47,412 nucleotides of DNA from Actinomycetes bacterium (lineage in GTDB: Bacteria; Actinomycetota; Actinomycetes; Propionibacteriales; Nocardioidaceae). Made by a program: the position numbers and the translations under genes. Of the stretch, positions 21,778 to 30,045 are shown piece after piece; positions within the stretch are counted from its first letter, which is position 1; each line of letters opens with the position of its first letter. The stretch is from positions 1 through 47,412 of the forward strand of contig JAEWXC010000097.1 of the NCBI GenBank assembly GCA_023396115.1, in the 5' to 3' direction. The notes beneath the pieces were generated by a model. The model saw only the letters and a list, made by a program, of their open reading frames with translations. It was not told the DNA's origin and searched no databases.

Positions 21778-22635
21778 TCAGGCGAGGTCGCGGCCGATGG
21801 CGGCCAGGGCCTCGAGCTGCTCGACGTAGTGGGTGACGCTCTCGGCGCGCACCGACAGCGAGACGATGCTGGCGCCGGCCTCACCCAGCCGGGCGATGGC
21901 CCGGGCGGTCCGCTCGGCGTCACCGCTGGGGTCCACCGGGCGGCCCGGGCCGAGCACGACCTCGAAGTCCTCGGGCAGGTCGTGGCGCTCCAGCAGCTCG
22001 GCCAGCTGGTCGGCGCCGAGGCCGAACGGCACCCAGCCGGTGCCCAGCTCCACGGCACGACGCAGGCTGCGCGGGCTGTTGCCGCCGATCCACAGCGGCA
22101 CCTGGGTGCGCGGCGCGGTGGGGGAGACGACCAGGTCGGAGAAGGAGTAGTGCTCCCCGGCGAACTCCGGCACCTCCACGCCCCAGGCCGCCGCGATCGC
22201 GGCCAGGGCCTCGTCGGCCCGGGCGCCACGGCCCGCGAACTGGGCGTCGAGCAGGTCGAACTCGGCCTCCAGGGTGCCGACACCGAGCCCCAGCACGACC
22301 CGGCCGCCGGAGAGGCGGTCCAGGGTGCCGAAGCGCTTCACGACCTCCAGCGGGTGGTGGTAGCCGAGCACCAGCACCTGGGTGGCGAGCCGGATGTTCT
22401 CGGTGCACGCCGCCAGGAAGCTCAGCGTGGCCGCGGGGTCCCAGTAGGTGCCACCGCGGGTGGCGGCGATCTCGGAAGGGACCGCGACGTGCTCGGAGCA
22501 GGTCAGGTGGTCGAAGCCGAGCCGGTCGGCTGCCTGCGCGACCGTGACGAGGTCGGCGGGGGTGGCGGTGGCCTCCCAGGGCGAGGCGACGCCGGGCAGC
22601 TGGACCACGACGGGGCTGGTGATTCCCAGGCGCAC
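21778..22635 (-). CDS. LLM-class flavin/F420-dependent oxidoreductase
   Basis: This 285-residue TIM-barrel enzyme is luciferase-like. It starts with RLGITSPVVVQLPG and carries the family core GYHHPLEVVKRFGTLDRL followed by SGGRVVLGLGVG (91-120), then a PLWIGGNSPRSLRRA cofactor-binding segment. In actinobacteria most members of this group use coenzyme F420, but FMN cannot be excluded from sequence. The substrate is unknown. The GTG at 22635 is preferred because AGGAG lies six bases upstream and homology begins there; the much longer open frame crosses the divergent iclR gene. It heads an operon with the SnoaL-like gene and is likely controlled by the divergent IclR regulator. Confidence 0.88.
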   Translation of the reverse strand: MRLGITSPVVVQLPGVASPWEATATPADLVTVAQAADRLGFDHLTCSEHVAVPSEIAATRGGTYWDPAATLSFLAACTENIRLATQVLVLGYHHPLEVVKRFGTLDRLSGGRVVLGLGVGTLEAEFDLLDAQFAGRGARADEALAAIAAAWGVEVPEFAGEHYSFSDLVVSPTAPRTQVPLWIGGNSPRSLRRAVELGTGWVPFGLGADQLAELLERHDLPEDFEVVLGPGRPVDPSGDAERTARAIARLGEAGASIVSLSVRAESVTHYVEQLEALAAIGRDLA

Positions 22636-22767
22636 GGGGGACTCCTGCGGGTGCTGGTGCGGGTGGACGGTCCCGACCATTCCACCCGCTGTCCGCGGTG
22701 GGGGCGCGCCCCTCCCGCTGGGTGGGAGAGGGCCGCGCCACACCCCCTGCGACCGAGCGGGAGAATG

Positions 22768-22779
22768 AATTTCAGTTCT
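22768..22779. promoter_or_regulatory. Putative IclR site 1 (AATTTCAGTTCT)
   Basis: It matches site 2 (22826-22837) at 9 of 12 positions, giving the form AATTyyAGTTyT. It is AT-rich within very GC-rich sequence, in the divergent LLM/iclR region. Confidence 0.45.
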
Positions 22780-22806
22780 GCTCTTCCCTCGACGTGTGAC
22801 CGCTGT

Positions 22807-22812
22807 TACTCT
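22807..22812 (+). promoter_or_regulatory. Possible -10 box TACTCT of iclR
   Basis: It fits TANNNT and places transcription start near 22819, just upstream of putative site 2. No clear -35 is seen. Confidence 0.35.
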
Positions 22813-22825
22813 CGGTGGTGAAATC

Positions 22826-22837
22826 AATTCTAGTTTT
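22826..22837. promoter_or_regulatory. Putative IclR site 2 (AATTCTAGTTTT)
   Basis: It lies directly before the GGAG ribosome site (22838-22841) of iclR. With flanks it forms the imperfect dyad CAAnnCTAGnnTTG. Binding here could block iclR expression. On the minus strand it reads TAGAAT, a good -10-like word. Confidence 0.45.
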
Positions 22838-22848
22838 GGAGCGGTGCC

Positions 22849-23664
22849 ATGAGTGCAGCAGTCGGGCTGGAGAAGCAGAGGCCGGAACTCCCCGCCTCGA
22901 TGGTCGAGCGGATGACCCGGATCCTGGAGGTCTTCGAGGGCCCGTCGACCTGCGCGACGCTCGAGCACATCTGTCGCTCGACGCACCTGCCGCGCTCCAC
23001 CGCGCACCGGATCCTCGACCAGCTGGTCCGCCTGAACTGGCTCGACCACGGGTCCGCCGGGTACCGACTCGGCCGCCGCTCGCTGCAGCTCTCCGGTGGC
23101 GGCACCCAGGCCCACACCGACGTCCGCGGCGCAGCCGCCCCGTACCTGCACCAGCTCTCGGTCCGCACCGGCGCCGTGGTCCACCTCGCCGTCCTGCACG
23201 GCGACCAGATCAGCTACCTGGACAAGCTCGGTGGCCGCTTCGCCGTGGCCGTGCCGAGCCGGGTCGGCGGCACCCAGCCCGCCCACTGCACCGCTCTGGG
23301 CAAGGCGATGCTCGCCTGGCACGACCCGGACGCCGTCGACGAGCTGTTCGGTGAGCGCCTCAGCGCCCGCACCCCTGCCTCGATCGGCAACCGCAACCAG
23401 CTGCACGCCGAGCTGCACCGGATCCGCCAGCGTGGCGGCCTCGCGTTCGAGCGCGGCGAGGCGTTCTCCGACCTGGCCTGCGCCGCCGCCGCCGTGCACG
23501 GCCCCGAGGGTCCGGTCGCCGCGATCTCGGCCGTCGCCCCCGCCGGCTCCACGATCGAGCGGGTCGCTCCGCTGGTCGTCGCCGCCGCCCGGGCGACCAC
23601 CCGCGAGCTGTACCCCGACCTCCCCGAGGGCACCCGCCGGATGCGGATCCTCAGCGCCGTCTGA
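22849..23664 (+). CDS. IclR family transcriptional regulator
   Basis: This 271-residue regulator has a winged HTH at about 17-78 (recognition helix around LPRSTAHRILDQLV, 47-60) and an IclR effector-binding domain at about 95-255 with GRFAVAVPSRVGGTQPAHCTALGKAMLA and a late FSDLACAAAAVHGPEGPVAAISAVAP segment. Such proteins usually respond to small aromatic or organic acids and control a neighbouring catabolic gene. The likely target is the divergent LLM/SnoaL operon. The ATG has GGAG seven bases upstream. The gene ends 24 bases before the central hairpin where the sequence folds back, so any native gene beyond it is missing. Confidence 0.93.
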   Translation: MSAAVGLEKQRPELPASMVERMTRILEVFEGPSTCATLEHICRSTHLPRSTAHRILDQLVRLNWLDHGSAGYRLGRRSLQLSGGGTQAHTDVRGAAAPYLHQLSVRTGAVVHLAVLHGDQISYLDKLGGRFAVAVPSRVGGTQPAHCTALGKAMLAWHDPDAVDELFGERLSARTPASIGNRNQLHAELHRIRQRGGLAFERGEAFSDLACAAAAVHGPEGPVAAISAVAPAGSTIERVAPLVVAAARATTRELYPDLPEGTRRMRILSAV

Positions 23665-23687
23665 GCCGCACCCCGCCGCACCGCGTG

Positions 23688-23725
23688 CGAAGGGCCCCGA
23701 CCGGATATCCGGTCGGGGCCCTTCG
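23688..23725. terminator. Hairpin at the palindrome centre, probably the iclR terminator and the fold-back point
   Basis: A GC-rich stem (CGAAGGGCCCCGACCGG and its complement) closes on ATAT at the exact centre, 23706/23707, 24 bases after the iclR stop. Its form is that of an actinobacterial intrinsic terminator. Because the whole window is symmetric here, one cannot tell how much of the stem is native and how much comes from the fold-back. The native right flank is not visible. Confidence 0.6.
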
Positions 23726-23748
23726 CACGCGGTGCGGCGGGGTGCGGC

Positions 23749-24564
23749 TCAGACGGCGCTGAGGATCCGCATCCGGCGGGTGCCCTCGGGGAGGTCGGGG
23801 TACAGCTCGCGGGTGGTCGCCCGGGCGGCGGCGACGACCAGCGGAGCGACCCGCTCGATCGTGGAGCCGGCGGGGGCGACGGCCGAGATCGCGGCGACCG
23901 GACCCTCGGGGCCGTGCACGGCGGCGGCGGCGCAGGCCAGGTCGGAGAACGCCTCGCCGCGCTCGAACGCGAGGCCGCCACGCTGGCGGATCCGGTGCAG
24001 CTCGGCGTGCAGCTGGTTGCGGTTGCCGATCGAGGCAGGGGTGCGGGCGCTGAGGCGCTCACCGAACAGCTCGTCGACGGCGTCCGGGTCGTGCCAGGCG
24101 AGCATCGCCTTGCCCAGAGCGGTGCAGTGGGCGGGCTGGGTGCCGCCGACCCGGCTCGGCACGGCCACGGCGAAGCGGCCACCGAGCTTGTCCAGGTAGC
24201 TGATCTGGTCGCCGTGCAGGACGGCGAGGTGGACCACGGCGCCGGTGCGGACCGAGAGCTGGTGCAGGTACGGGGCGGCTGCGCCGCGGACGTCGGTGTG
24301 GGCCTGGGTGCCGCCACCGGAGAGCTGCAGCGAGCGGCGGCCGAGTCGGTACCCGGCGGACCCGTGGTCGAGCCAGTTCAGGCGGACCAGCTGGTCGAGG
24401 ATCCGGTGCGCGGTGGAGCGCGGCAGGTGCGTCGAGCGACAGATGTGCTCGAGCGTCGCGCAGGTCGACGGGCCCTCGAAGACCTCCAGGATCCGGGTCA
24501 TCCGCTCGACCATCGAGGCGGGGAGTTCCGGCCTCTGCTTCTCCAGCCCGACTGCTGCACTCAT
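23749..24564 (-). CDS. IclR family transcriptional regulator (mirror copy)
   Basis: Identical in sequence to 22849-23664. The two iclR copies face each other tail to tail across the centre, 84 bases apart. Winged HTH plus IclR effector domain; probable regulator of the LLM/SnoaL operon. Confidence 0.9.
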   Translation of the reverse strand: MSAAVGLEKQRPELPASMVERMTRILEVFEGPSTCATLEHICRSTHLPRSTAHRILDQLVRLNWLDHGSAGYRLGRRSLQLSGGGTQAHTDVRGAAAPYLHQLSVRTGAVVHLAVLHGDQISYLDKLGGRFAVAVPSRVGGTQPAHCTALGKAMLAWHDPDAVDELFGERLSARTPASIGNRNQLHAELHRIRQRGGLAFERGEAFSDLACAAAAVHGPEGPVAAISAVAPAGSTIERVAPLVVAAARATTRELYPDLPEGTRRMRILSAV

Positions 24565-24575
24565 GGCACCGCTCC

Positions 24576-24587
24576 AAAACTAGAATT
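24576..24587. promoter_or_regulatory. Putative IclR site 2 (mirror copy)
   Basis: Mirror of 22826-22837. Confidence 0.4.
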
Positions 24588-24633
24588 GATTTCACCACCG
24601 AGAGTAACAGCGGTCACACGTCGAGGGAAGAGC

Positions 24634-24645
24634 AGAACTGAAATT
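24634..24645. promoter_or_regulatory. Putative IclR site 1 (mirror copy)
   Basis: Mirror of 22768-22779. Confidence 0.4.
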
Positions 24646-24777
24646 CATTCTCCCGCTCGGTCGCAGGGGGTGTGGCGCGGCCCTCTCCCACCCAGCGGGA
24701 GGGGCGCGCCCCCACCGCGGACAGCGGGTGGAATGGTCGGGACCGTCCACCCGCACCAGCACCCGCAGGAGTCCCCC

Positions 24778-25635
24778 GTGCGCCTGGGAATCACCAGCCC
24801 CGTCGTGGTCCAGCTGCCCGGCGTCGCCTCGCCCTGGGAGGCCACCGCCACCCCCGCCGACCTCGTCACGGTCGCGCAGGCAGCCGACCGGCTCGGCTTC
24901 GACCACCTGACCTGCTCCGAGCACGTCGCGGTCCCTTCCGAGATCGCCGCCACCCGCGGTGGCACCTACTGGGACCCCGCGGCCACGCTGAGCTTCCTGG
25001 CGGCGTGCACCGAGAACATCCGGCTCGCCACCCAGGTGCTGGTGCTCGGCTACCACCACCCGCTGGAGGTCGTGAAGCGCTTCGGCACCCTGGACCGCCT
25101 CTCCGGCGGCCGGGTCGTGCTGGGGCTCGGTGTCGGCACCCTGGAGGCCGAGTTCGACCTGCTCGACGCCCAGTTCGCGGGCCGTGGCGCCCGGGCCGAC
25201 GAGGCCCTGGCCGCGATCGCGGCGGCCTGGGGCGTGGAGGTGCCGGAGTTCGCCGGGGAGCACTACTCCTTCTCCGACCTGGTCGTCTCCCCCACCGCGC
25301 CGCGCACCCAGGTGCCGCTGTGGATCGGCGGCAACAGCCCGCGCAGCCTGCGTCGTGCCGTGGAGCTGGGCACCGGCTGGGTGCCGTTCGGCCTCGGCGC
25401 CGACCAGCTGGCCGAGCTGCTGGAGCGCCACGACCTGCCCGAGGACTTCGAGGTCGTGCTCGGCCCGGGCCGCCCGGTGGACCCCAGCGGTGACGCCGAG
25501 CGGACCGCCCGGGCCATCGCCCGGCTGGGTGAGGCCGGCGCCAGCATCGTCTCGCTGTCGGTGCGCGCCGAGAGCGTCACCCACTACGTCGAGCAGCTCG
25601 AGGCCCTGGCCGCCATCGGCCGCGACCTCGCCTGA
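24778..25635 (+). CDS. LLM-class flavin/F420-dependent oxidoreductase (mirror copy)
   Basis: Identical to 21778-22635, 285 residues, luciferase-like TIM barrel. GTG start with AGGAG at 24767-24771. Followed after 35 bases by the SnoaL-like gene. Confidence 0.86.
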   Translation: MRLGITSPVVVQLPGVASPWEATATPADLVTVAQAADRLGFDHLTCSEHVAVPSEIAATRGGTYWDPAATLSFLAACTENIRLATQVLVLGYHHPLEVVKRFGTLDRLSGGRVVLGLGVGTLEAEFDLLDAQFAGRGARADEALAAIAAAWGVEVPEFAGEHYSFSDLVVSPTAPRTQVPLWIGGNSPRSLRRAVELGTGWVPFGLGADQLAELLERHDLPEDFEVVLGPGRPVDPSGDAERTARAIARLGEAGASIVSLSVRAESVTHYVEQLEALAAIGRDLA

Positions 25636-25670
25636 CCGCCCCATCCACCCGCTCCACCGCAGGAGGCTCC

Positions 25671-26180
25671 ATGAGTGACGACACCACCGCCCGGATCGCA
25701 GCGCTCGAGGCCCGGTTGACCCAGCTCGAGGACGAGCGGGCCATCACCCGGCTGCTGGCCTCCTACGGTCCGCTGGTCGACGCCGGACGTGCCGACGAGG
25801 TCGGTGCCGTGTGGTCGGCCGACGGGGTCTACGACGTCGAGGGCTACTACATGGACGGGCGCGAGGCCGTGCACGACATGGTCACCGGCAAGCCCCACCA
25901 GGGCCTGATCCACGCGGGCTCGGCGCACTTCAACGGCCCCCCGCACATCACCGTCACCGGCGACACCGCACGCGCGGTGTGCCACTCGCTGCTGGTGCTG
26001 CACAAGGGCGACGACCGGTTCTTCGTGGCCCGCGCCGGGTCGCACCTGCTCGCCCTGGCCCGCGGCCCGCAGGGCTGGGAGGTCACCCGCCGCACCACCC
26101 GGCTGCTCAACGGCCAGGAGATCGCCCGCGAGCTGCTCGGTGCCGGCGTGACCGGTGAGGGACTCCCCGAGGGTCACTGA
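25671..26180 (+). CDS. SnoaL-like / NTF2-fold protein (mirror copy)
   Basis: Identical to 21233-21742, 169 residues, SnoaL-like domain after a short coiled coil. Downstream partner of the LLM-class oxidoreductase. Confidence 0.8.
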   Translation: MSDDTTARIAALEARLTQLEDERAITRLLASYGPLVDAGRADEVGAVWSADGVYDVEGYYMDGREAVHDMVTGKPHQGLIHAGSAHFNGPPHITVTGDTARAVCHSLLVLHKGDDRFFVARAGSHLLALARGPQGWEVTRRTTRLLNGQEIARELLGAGVTGEGLPEGH

Positions 26181-26193
26181 CCCCACTCGACGT

Positions 26194-26234
26194 ACGACGC
26201 CCCGCCACCTGCAGGTCAGGTGGCGGGGCGTCGT
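26194..26234. terminator. Bidirectional terminator (mirror copy)
   Basis: Mirror of 21179-21219: perfect 18-bp stem with a five-base loop between the convergent SnoaL-like and esterase genes. Confidence 0.85.
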
Positions 26235-26241
26235 GCGTGAG

Positions 26242-27144
26242 TCAGCGCAGCATCGCGGCGAAGCGGCGGTAGGTCTCGGCGACGAAGCCGTCGGCGGCGG
26301 TGCTGAGCGCCGCGAAGGTGAAGAACCCGTGGATCATGCCGTCGCAGCGCAGCAGCTCGACCCGGTTGCCGGCCTCGCGCAGCGCGTCCGCGTACCTCTC
26401 GCCCTCGTCGCGCAGCGGGTCGAACTCGGCGGTGACCACCAACGCGGGGGCGAGCCCGGTCAGGTCCCCGGCGATGGGCGAGAGGCGCGGGTCCTCGTCG
26501 GCGGCGTCGGTTCCGCCCAGGTAGAGCTGCGTGAACCAGGCCATCGTGGACAGGTCCAGGCCCAGGCCGCGGCCGTTCTCGCCGCGCGAGGGGTACTCGA
26601 CCCGCCGCTTGTCCACCGACGGGTAGACGAGCAGCTGGGCGGTCAACCGCTCCCCGAGCTCCTGGGCGACGACGGCACCGAGGGTGCCGCCGGCGGAGTC
26701 ACCGGCCACCGCCAGCACCGGCGAGCCACCCAGCTCGTCGGTGTGCTCGGCCGCCCACCGGGCCACCGAGACCGCGTCGGTCACGCCCGCGGGGAACGGG
26801 TGCTCGGGTGCCAGCCGGTAGTCCACCGACAGCACCGCGGCACCGGTGTCGCGGCACAGCCGCCGGGCGACGGGGTCGTAGGAGACCAGGTCACCCAGCA
26901 CGAACCCGCCACCGTGCAGGAAGACCACCGTGGGCACCGGGCCCTCCCCCTCGGGCCGGTACAGCCGGCACGGCACGCCCTCGACCACCAGGTCGCTCAC
27001 CGCACCCACCTCGACCGGCTCGGGGGCCAGGAACGACACCGAGTTCCGCATCATCTCCCGCGCGGCACCGGGGTCCATCGACTCCGGCGGCGGGGCCGAG
27101 GCGATGAGGTCGAGCAGGTCGGCGAGCTGGGGGTCCAGGGGCAT
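26242..27144 (-). CDS. HSL-family alpha/beta hydrolase (mirror copy)
   Basis: Identical to 20269-21171. HGGG, GDSAGG nucleophile elbow, Asp242 and His272 form the catalytic set of a cytoplasmic carboxylesterase. Confidence 0.9.
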   Translation of the reverse strand: MPLDPQLADLLDLIASAPPPESMDPGAAREMMRNSVSFLAPEPVEVGAVSDLVVEGVPCRLYRPEGEGPVPTVVFLHGGGFVLGDLVSYDPVARRLCRDTGAAVLSVDYRLAPEHPFPAGVTDAVSVARWAAEHTDELGGSPVLAVAGDSAGGTLGAVVAQELGERLTAQLLVYPSVDKRRVEYPSRGENGRGLGLDLSTMAWFTQLYLGGTDAADEDPRLSPIAGDLTGLAPALVVTAEFDPLRDEGERYADALREAGNRVELLRCDGMIHGFFTFAALSTAADGFVAETYRRFAAMLR

Positions 27145-27150
27145 GGCCCA

Positions 27151-27156
27151 ACGGTA
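27151..27156 (-). promoter_or_regulatory. -10 box TACCGT of the esterase gene (mirror copy)
   Basis: Mirror of 20257-20262. Confidence 0.5.
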
Positions 27157-27161
27157 GCGGC

Positions 27162-28022
27162 TCAGCGGCGCAGGTGGGCCCGGATTCCCCGGGCCAGGGC
27201 CAGGGCGTGGCGGCGCTGCCCGCGCGGGCTGGTCAACCGGTGGGCGTCGGTGGGGTGACGCAGGTTGCCGAGCTCGACCATCACGGTCGGCACGTCGGAG
27301 AGGTTGAGCGTGCCCAGGTCTCCGCGGCGGACCAGACCGGAGCCGCCGCCCAGGTAGGTGGACCGCTCCAGCCCGGCCCGGTCCAGGGCCGCCCGGAGCC
27401 GCCGGCCGGCCCGCAGGCTCGGGCGGGCGATGTCGTCGGTCCAGCCGCGCCGGGAGGTGGGCACGATGACGTGGAACCCGCGCGCCCCGCGGGCCAGGTT
27501 GCCGTCCCCGTGCACCGAGACCTTGAGGTCGGCGTCGATCCGGTTGCCGGCCCGCCCGCGGACGTCGATGCACGGCCCCCACCGGTCGTCGCGGTCCGAG
27601 GTGCGCACCAGCACCACCTCGGCGCCCCACCGCTGCAGACGTCGCTGCAGGATCCGGGTGACCCGCCACGCCACGGTCGACTCCGGGTAGCCCGACGCGG
27701 TGGCGGTGCCGGTGGTGTTGCACGGTTTCCGGAAACCCCCGGCCTGCACCAGCCGGTTGATCTGACGGGGGAAGTGGCGGTTGCCGCGCTGGTGGCCGGC
27801 GTCGAGGACGACCACCCGACCGGCCAACGGTCGCCGGGCACGTTGGGTCTCCCCGTCCCCCCACGCGTCAGGCGCCGGGCCGTCGGGCGCCACGGCCCGG
27901 GCCGGCGCGGTGCCCCGCTGCGCCGCCGGAGCGGCACAACCCGACACCAGCACGGCCAGGAGCAGCAGGCAGGCCAGTACCCCGGCCCTGCCCGGTGCTG
28001 CGCGTGTCCCCCGACCGCTCAT
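27162..28022 (-). CDS. N-acetylmuramoyl-L-alanine amidase, predicted lipoprotein (mirror copy)
   Basis: Identical to 19391-20251. Lipobox Cys29 and Amidase_3 zinc ligands His77, Glu114 and His171 with Glu250. Confidence 0.88.
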   Translation of the reverse strand: MSGRGTRAAPGRAGVLACLLLLAVLVSGCAAPAAQRGTAPARAVAPDGPAPDAWGDGETQRARRPLAGRVVVLDAGHQRGNRHFPRQINRLVQAGGFRKPCNTTGTATASGYPESTVAWRVTRILQRRLQRWGAEVVLVRTSDRDDRWGPCIDVRGRAGNRIDADLKVSVHGDGNLARGARGFHVIVPTSRRGWTDDIARPSLRAGRRLRAALDRAGLERSTYLGGGSGLVRRGDLGTLNLSDVPTVMVELGNLRHPTDAHRLTSPRGQRRHALALARGIRAHLRR

Positions 28023-28039
28023 CGACCCCGTGCCCGTCC

Positions 28040-29062
28040 TCAGCCCTCGGCGGCGAACCCGCGCGGGTGCCGCGACTGCCAGCGCCACAGGTCGGCGCAC
28101 ATGTCCTCGACGGTGCGGGTGGCGGTCCAGCCGAGCTCCTCGCGGGCCCGGTCGGCCGAGGCGAAGCTCTCCGGGACGTCGCCGCCGCGACGCGGACCCA
28201 CCTCCCGGGCCACCGGGGCACCGGAGGCCTTCTCGAAGGCGTCGATGACCTCGAACACCGAGGTGCCGATGCCGGTGCCCAGGTTCCACACCCGGGCGCC
28301 GGTGATCTGGTCCAGGTGGTCGACCGCGGCCACGTGCCCGTCGGCCAGGTCCTGCACGTGGATGTAGTCGCGCAGCGGGGTGCCGTCGGGCGTGGGGTAG
28401 TCGTCCCCGAAGACCGTCAGCTTCTCCCGGCGACCGACCGCCACCTGCGCGACGAACGGCATCAGGTTGTTGGGGATGCCGAAGGGGTCCTCACCCAGGT
28501 CGCCCGAGGCGTGCGCGCCGACCGGGTTGAAGTAGCGCAGGATCGCGATCCGCCACTCCGGCTCCGCAGCGGCCAGGTCGACCAGGATCCGCTCGATCAT
28601 CATCTTGGTGCGCCCGTACGGGTTCGTCGGCGCCAGCGGCTCGAAGCCCTCGGTGTAGGGCAGCGGGGCCTCCTCGCCGTACACGGTCGCGGAGGAGGAG
28701 AACACCAGCCGGCGGCAGTTGCCGGCCTCCATGGCGCGCAGCAGCGCCAGGGTGCCCTCGAGGTTGTTGCCGTAGTACATCAGCGGCTTCGCGACGCTCT
28801 CCCCGACCGCCTTGTGCCCGGCGAAGTGGATCACCGCGTCGAAGGCGGTGGAGGTGAACAGCTCGGTGAGCCGCTCCTCCTCGCGCAGGTCCAGCTCGTG
28901 CAGCACGACCTCCTGCCCGGCCAGCTCGCCCATCCGGGCCACCACCTGCGGGGAGGAGTTGTGGAACGAGTCGAGGACCTGGACCTCGTGGCCCTGCTCG
29001 AGCAGGGAGAGGACGGTGTGGGAGCCGATGTAGCCGGCTCCGCCGGTGACGAGGATGCGCAT
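28040..29062 (-). CDS. galE: UDP-glucose 4-epimerase GalE (mirror copy)
   Basis: Identical to 18351-19373, 340 residues, GGAGYIG, SSSATVYG and YGRTK motifs. Heads the galE-amidase unit. Confidence 0.94.
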   Translation of the reverse strand: MRILVTGGAGYIGSHTVLSLLEQGHEVQVLDSFHNSSPQVVARMGELAGQEVVLHELDLREEERLTELFTSTAFDAVIHFAGHKAVGESVAKPLMYYGNNLEGTLALLRAMEAGNCRRLVFSSSATVYGEEAPLPYTEGFEPLAPTNPYGRTKMMIERILVDLAAAEPEWRIAILRYFNPVGAHASGDLGEDPFGIPNNLMPFVAQVAVGRREKLTVFGDDYPTPDGTPLRDYIHVQDLADGHVAAVDHLDQITGARVWNLGTGIGTSVFEVIDAFEKASGAPVAREVGPRRGGDVPESFASADRAREELGWTATRTVEDMCADLWRWQSRHPRGFAAEG

Positions 29063-29068
29063 GGGGTC

Positions 29069-29074
29069 AGGGTA
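29069..29074 (-). promoter_or_regulatory. -10 box TACCCT of galE (mirror copy)
   Basis: Mirror of 18339-18344. Confidence 0.55.
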
Positions 29075-29181
29075 CGGGCACCGCGGGGTGCACCCCGGCC
29101 GTTCCTGAGGCGCAGGCACGAGAAGGGGCGCCGGTGGGAACCCCCGCTCCCCGCCGACGCCCCCAGCCCGGTGACCCTCCC

Positions 29182-30045
29182 TCAGGCTCCCGCCTCGTAC
29201 TCGACCCAGCGCTCCTCGGGCAGCTCGTAGGCCCACGGCCAGGTCCGCACCGACGCCTCGTGCAGCGCCAGCAGGTCGGCGTAGAGCGCCCCGGCGTCGG
29301 CGTAGTCGGCCGGCATCAGCGGCGGGTGGCAGATCACCCGCGGTCGGTCGCCGGCCCACTCCGAGGTGACCACCACGACCGGGGCGTCCTGCTCGAAGGC
29401 GAGCCGCGGCGCCCCGAACGAGGCCAGCCGGTCCTTGCCCAGGAAGTGCACCTTGGTGCGGCTGGTGACGTCGGAGGCCATCGCCACCACCCGGCCCTCG
29501 CCGAGCAGCCGCCGCACCAGGTCCGAGCCGCCGGAGATGTCGTGCAGCGTGGTGCCGAGCTTGAGGATCCTGCCGTGCTGGTTCTGCCAGTAGGTGCCGG
29601 TCTCCTCGAGGATCACCGGCAGCGTCATCGCGTCGGTCTCGACACCGGCGTTGCGCAGCGCCAGGAACATGCCCTCGTAGTGGCCGTAGTGCATGAACGA
29701 CAGCATCACACCGCGGCCCAGGTCGCGGGCGCCGGCCAGGTGCTCGATGCCGACGACCTCCTGGTCACCGACCAGCTCGGGGTGGAAGCGGTACTCGGCG
29801 CGCCGCTGGGTGAACCACACGTGCCGGCGGGTCATCTCGGCCAGGTCGTACTCGGGCAGCGCGTCCAGCAGGACCCGCATCGACTTCGCCGACCGGCGGG
29901 TGTGCCGCTGGCCGCGCAGCGCCAGCCAGGTGCGGGCGTCGACCAGCAGCGGCACCATCCGGTCCGGGACGGCCGAACGGACCGGTCCCGCCCAGCTGCG
30001 GGCCAGGGTACGCACCACACCGACGTCCTTCGAGGTGGTCCTCAT
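29182..30045 (-). CDS. LpxL-like acyltransferase, second of the pair (mirror copy)
   Basis: Identical to 17368-18231, 287 residues, H-x4-E motif at His119/Glu124. Coupled by ATGA to the preceding acyltransferase. Confidence 0.73.
   Translation of the reverse strand: MRTTSKDVGVVRTLARSWAGPVRSAVPDRMVPLLVDARTWLALRGQRHTRRSAKSMRVLLDALPEYDLAEMTRRHVWFTQRRAEYRFHPELVGDQEVVGIEHLAGARDLGRGVMLSFMHYGHYEGMFLALRNAGVETDAMTLPVILEETGTYWQNQHGRILKLGTTLHDISGGSDLVRRLLGEGRVVAMASDVTSRTKVHFLGKDRLASFGAPRLAFEQDAPVVVVTSEWAGDRPRVICHPPLMPADYADAGALYADLLALHEASVRTWPWAYELPEERWVEYEAGA

Larger units (their letters stand above)
1..23706 (+). repeat. Left arm of a perfect 23.7-kb inverted repeat
   Basis: This arm is the exact reverse complement of 23707-47412. 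The first 20 bases and the reverse complement of the last 20 bases agree, the sequence around the centre is symmetric, and every coding region has a partner at 47413 minus its coordinates with identical translation. There is no spacer. Read this arm as the unique sequence. Confidence 0.98.

Noticed and set aside
22701..22712. GGGGCGCGCCCC palindrome between LLM and iclR as an operator
   Set aside because: Such words are expected by chance at this GC content and it has no second copy nearby.
21778..23499. 573-codon frame making the LLM protein much longer
   Set aside because: The extra N-terminal part is antisense to iclR and has no homology; a ribosome site and family start support 22635.
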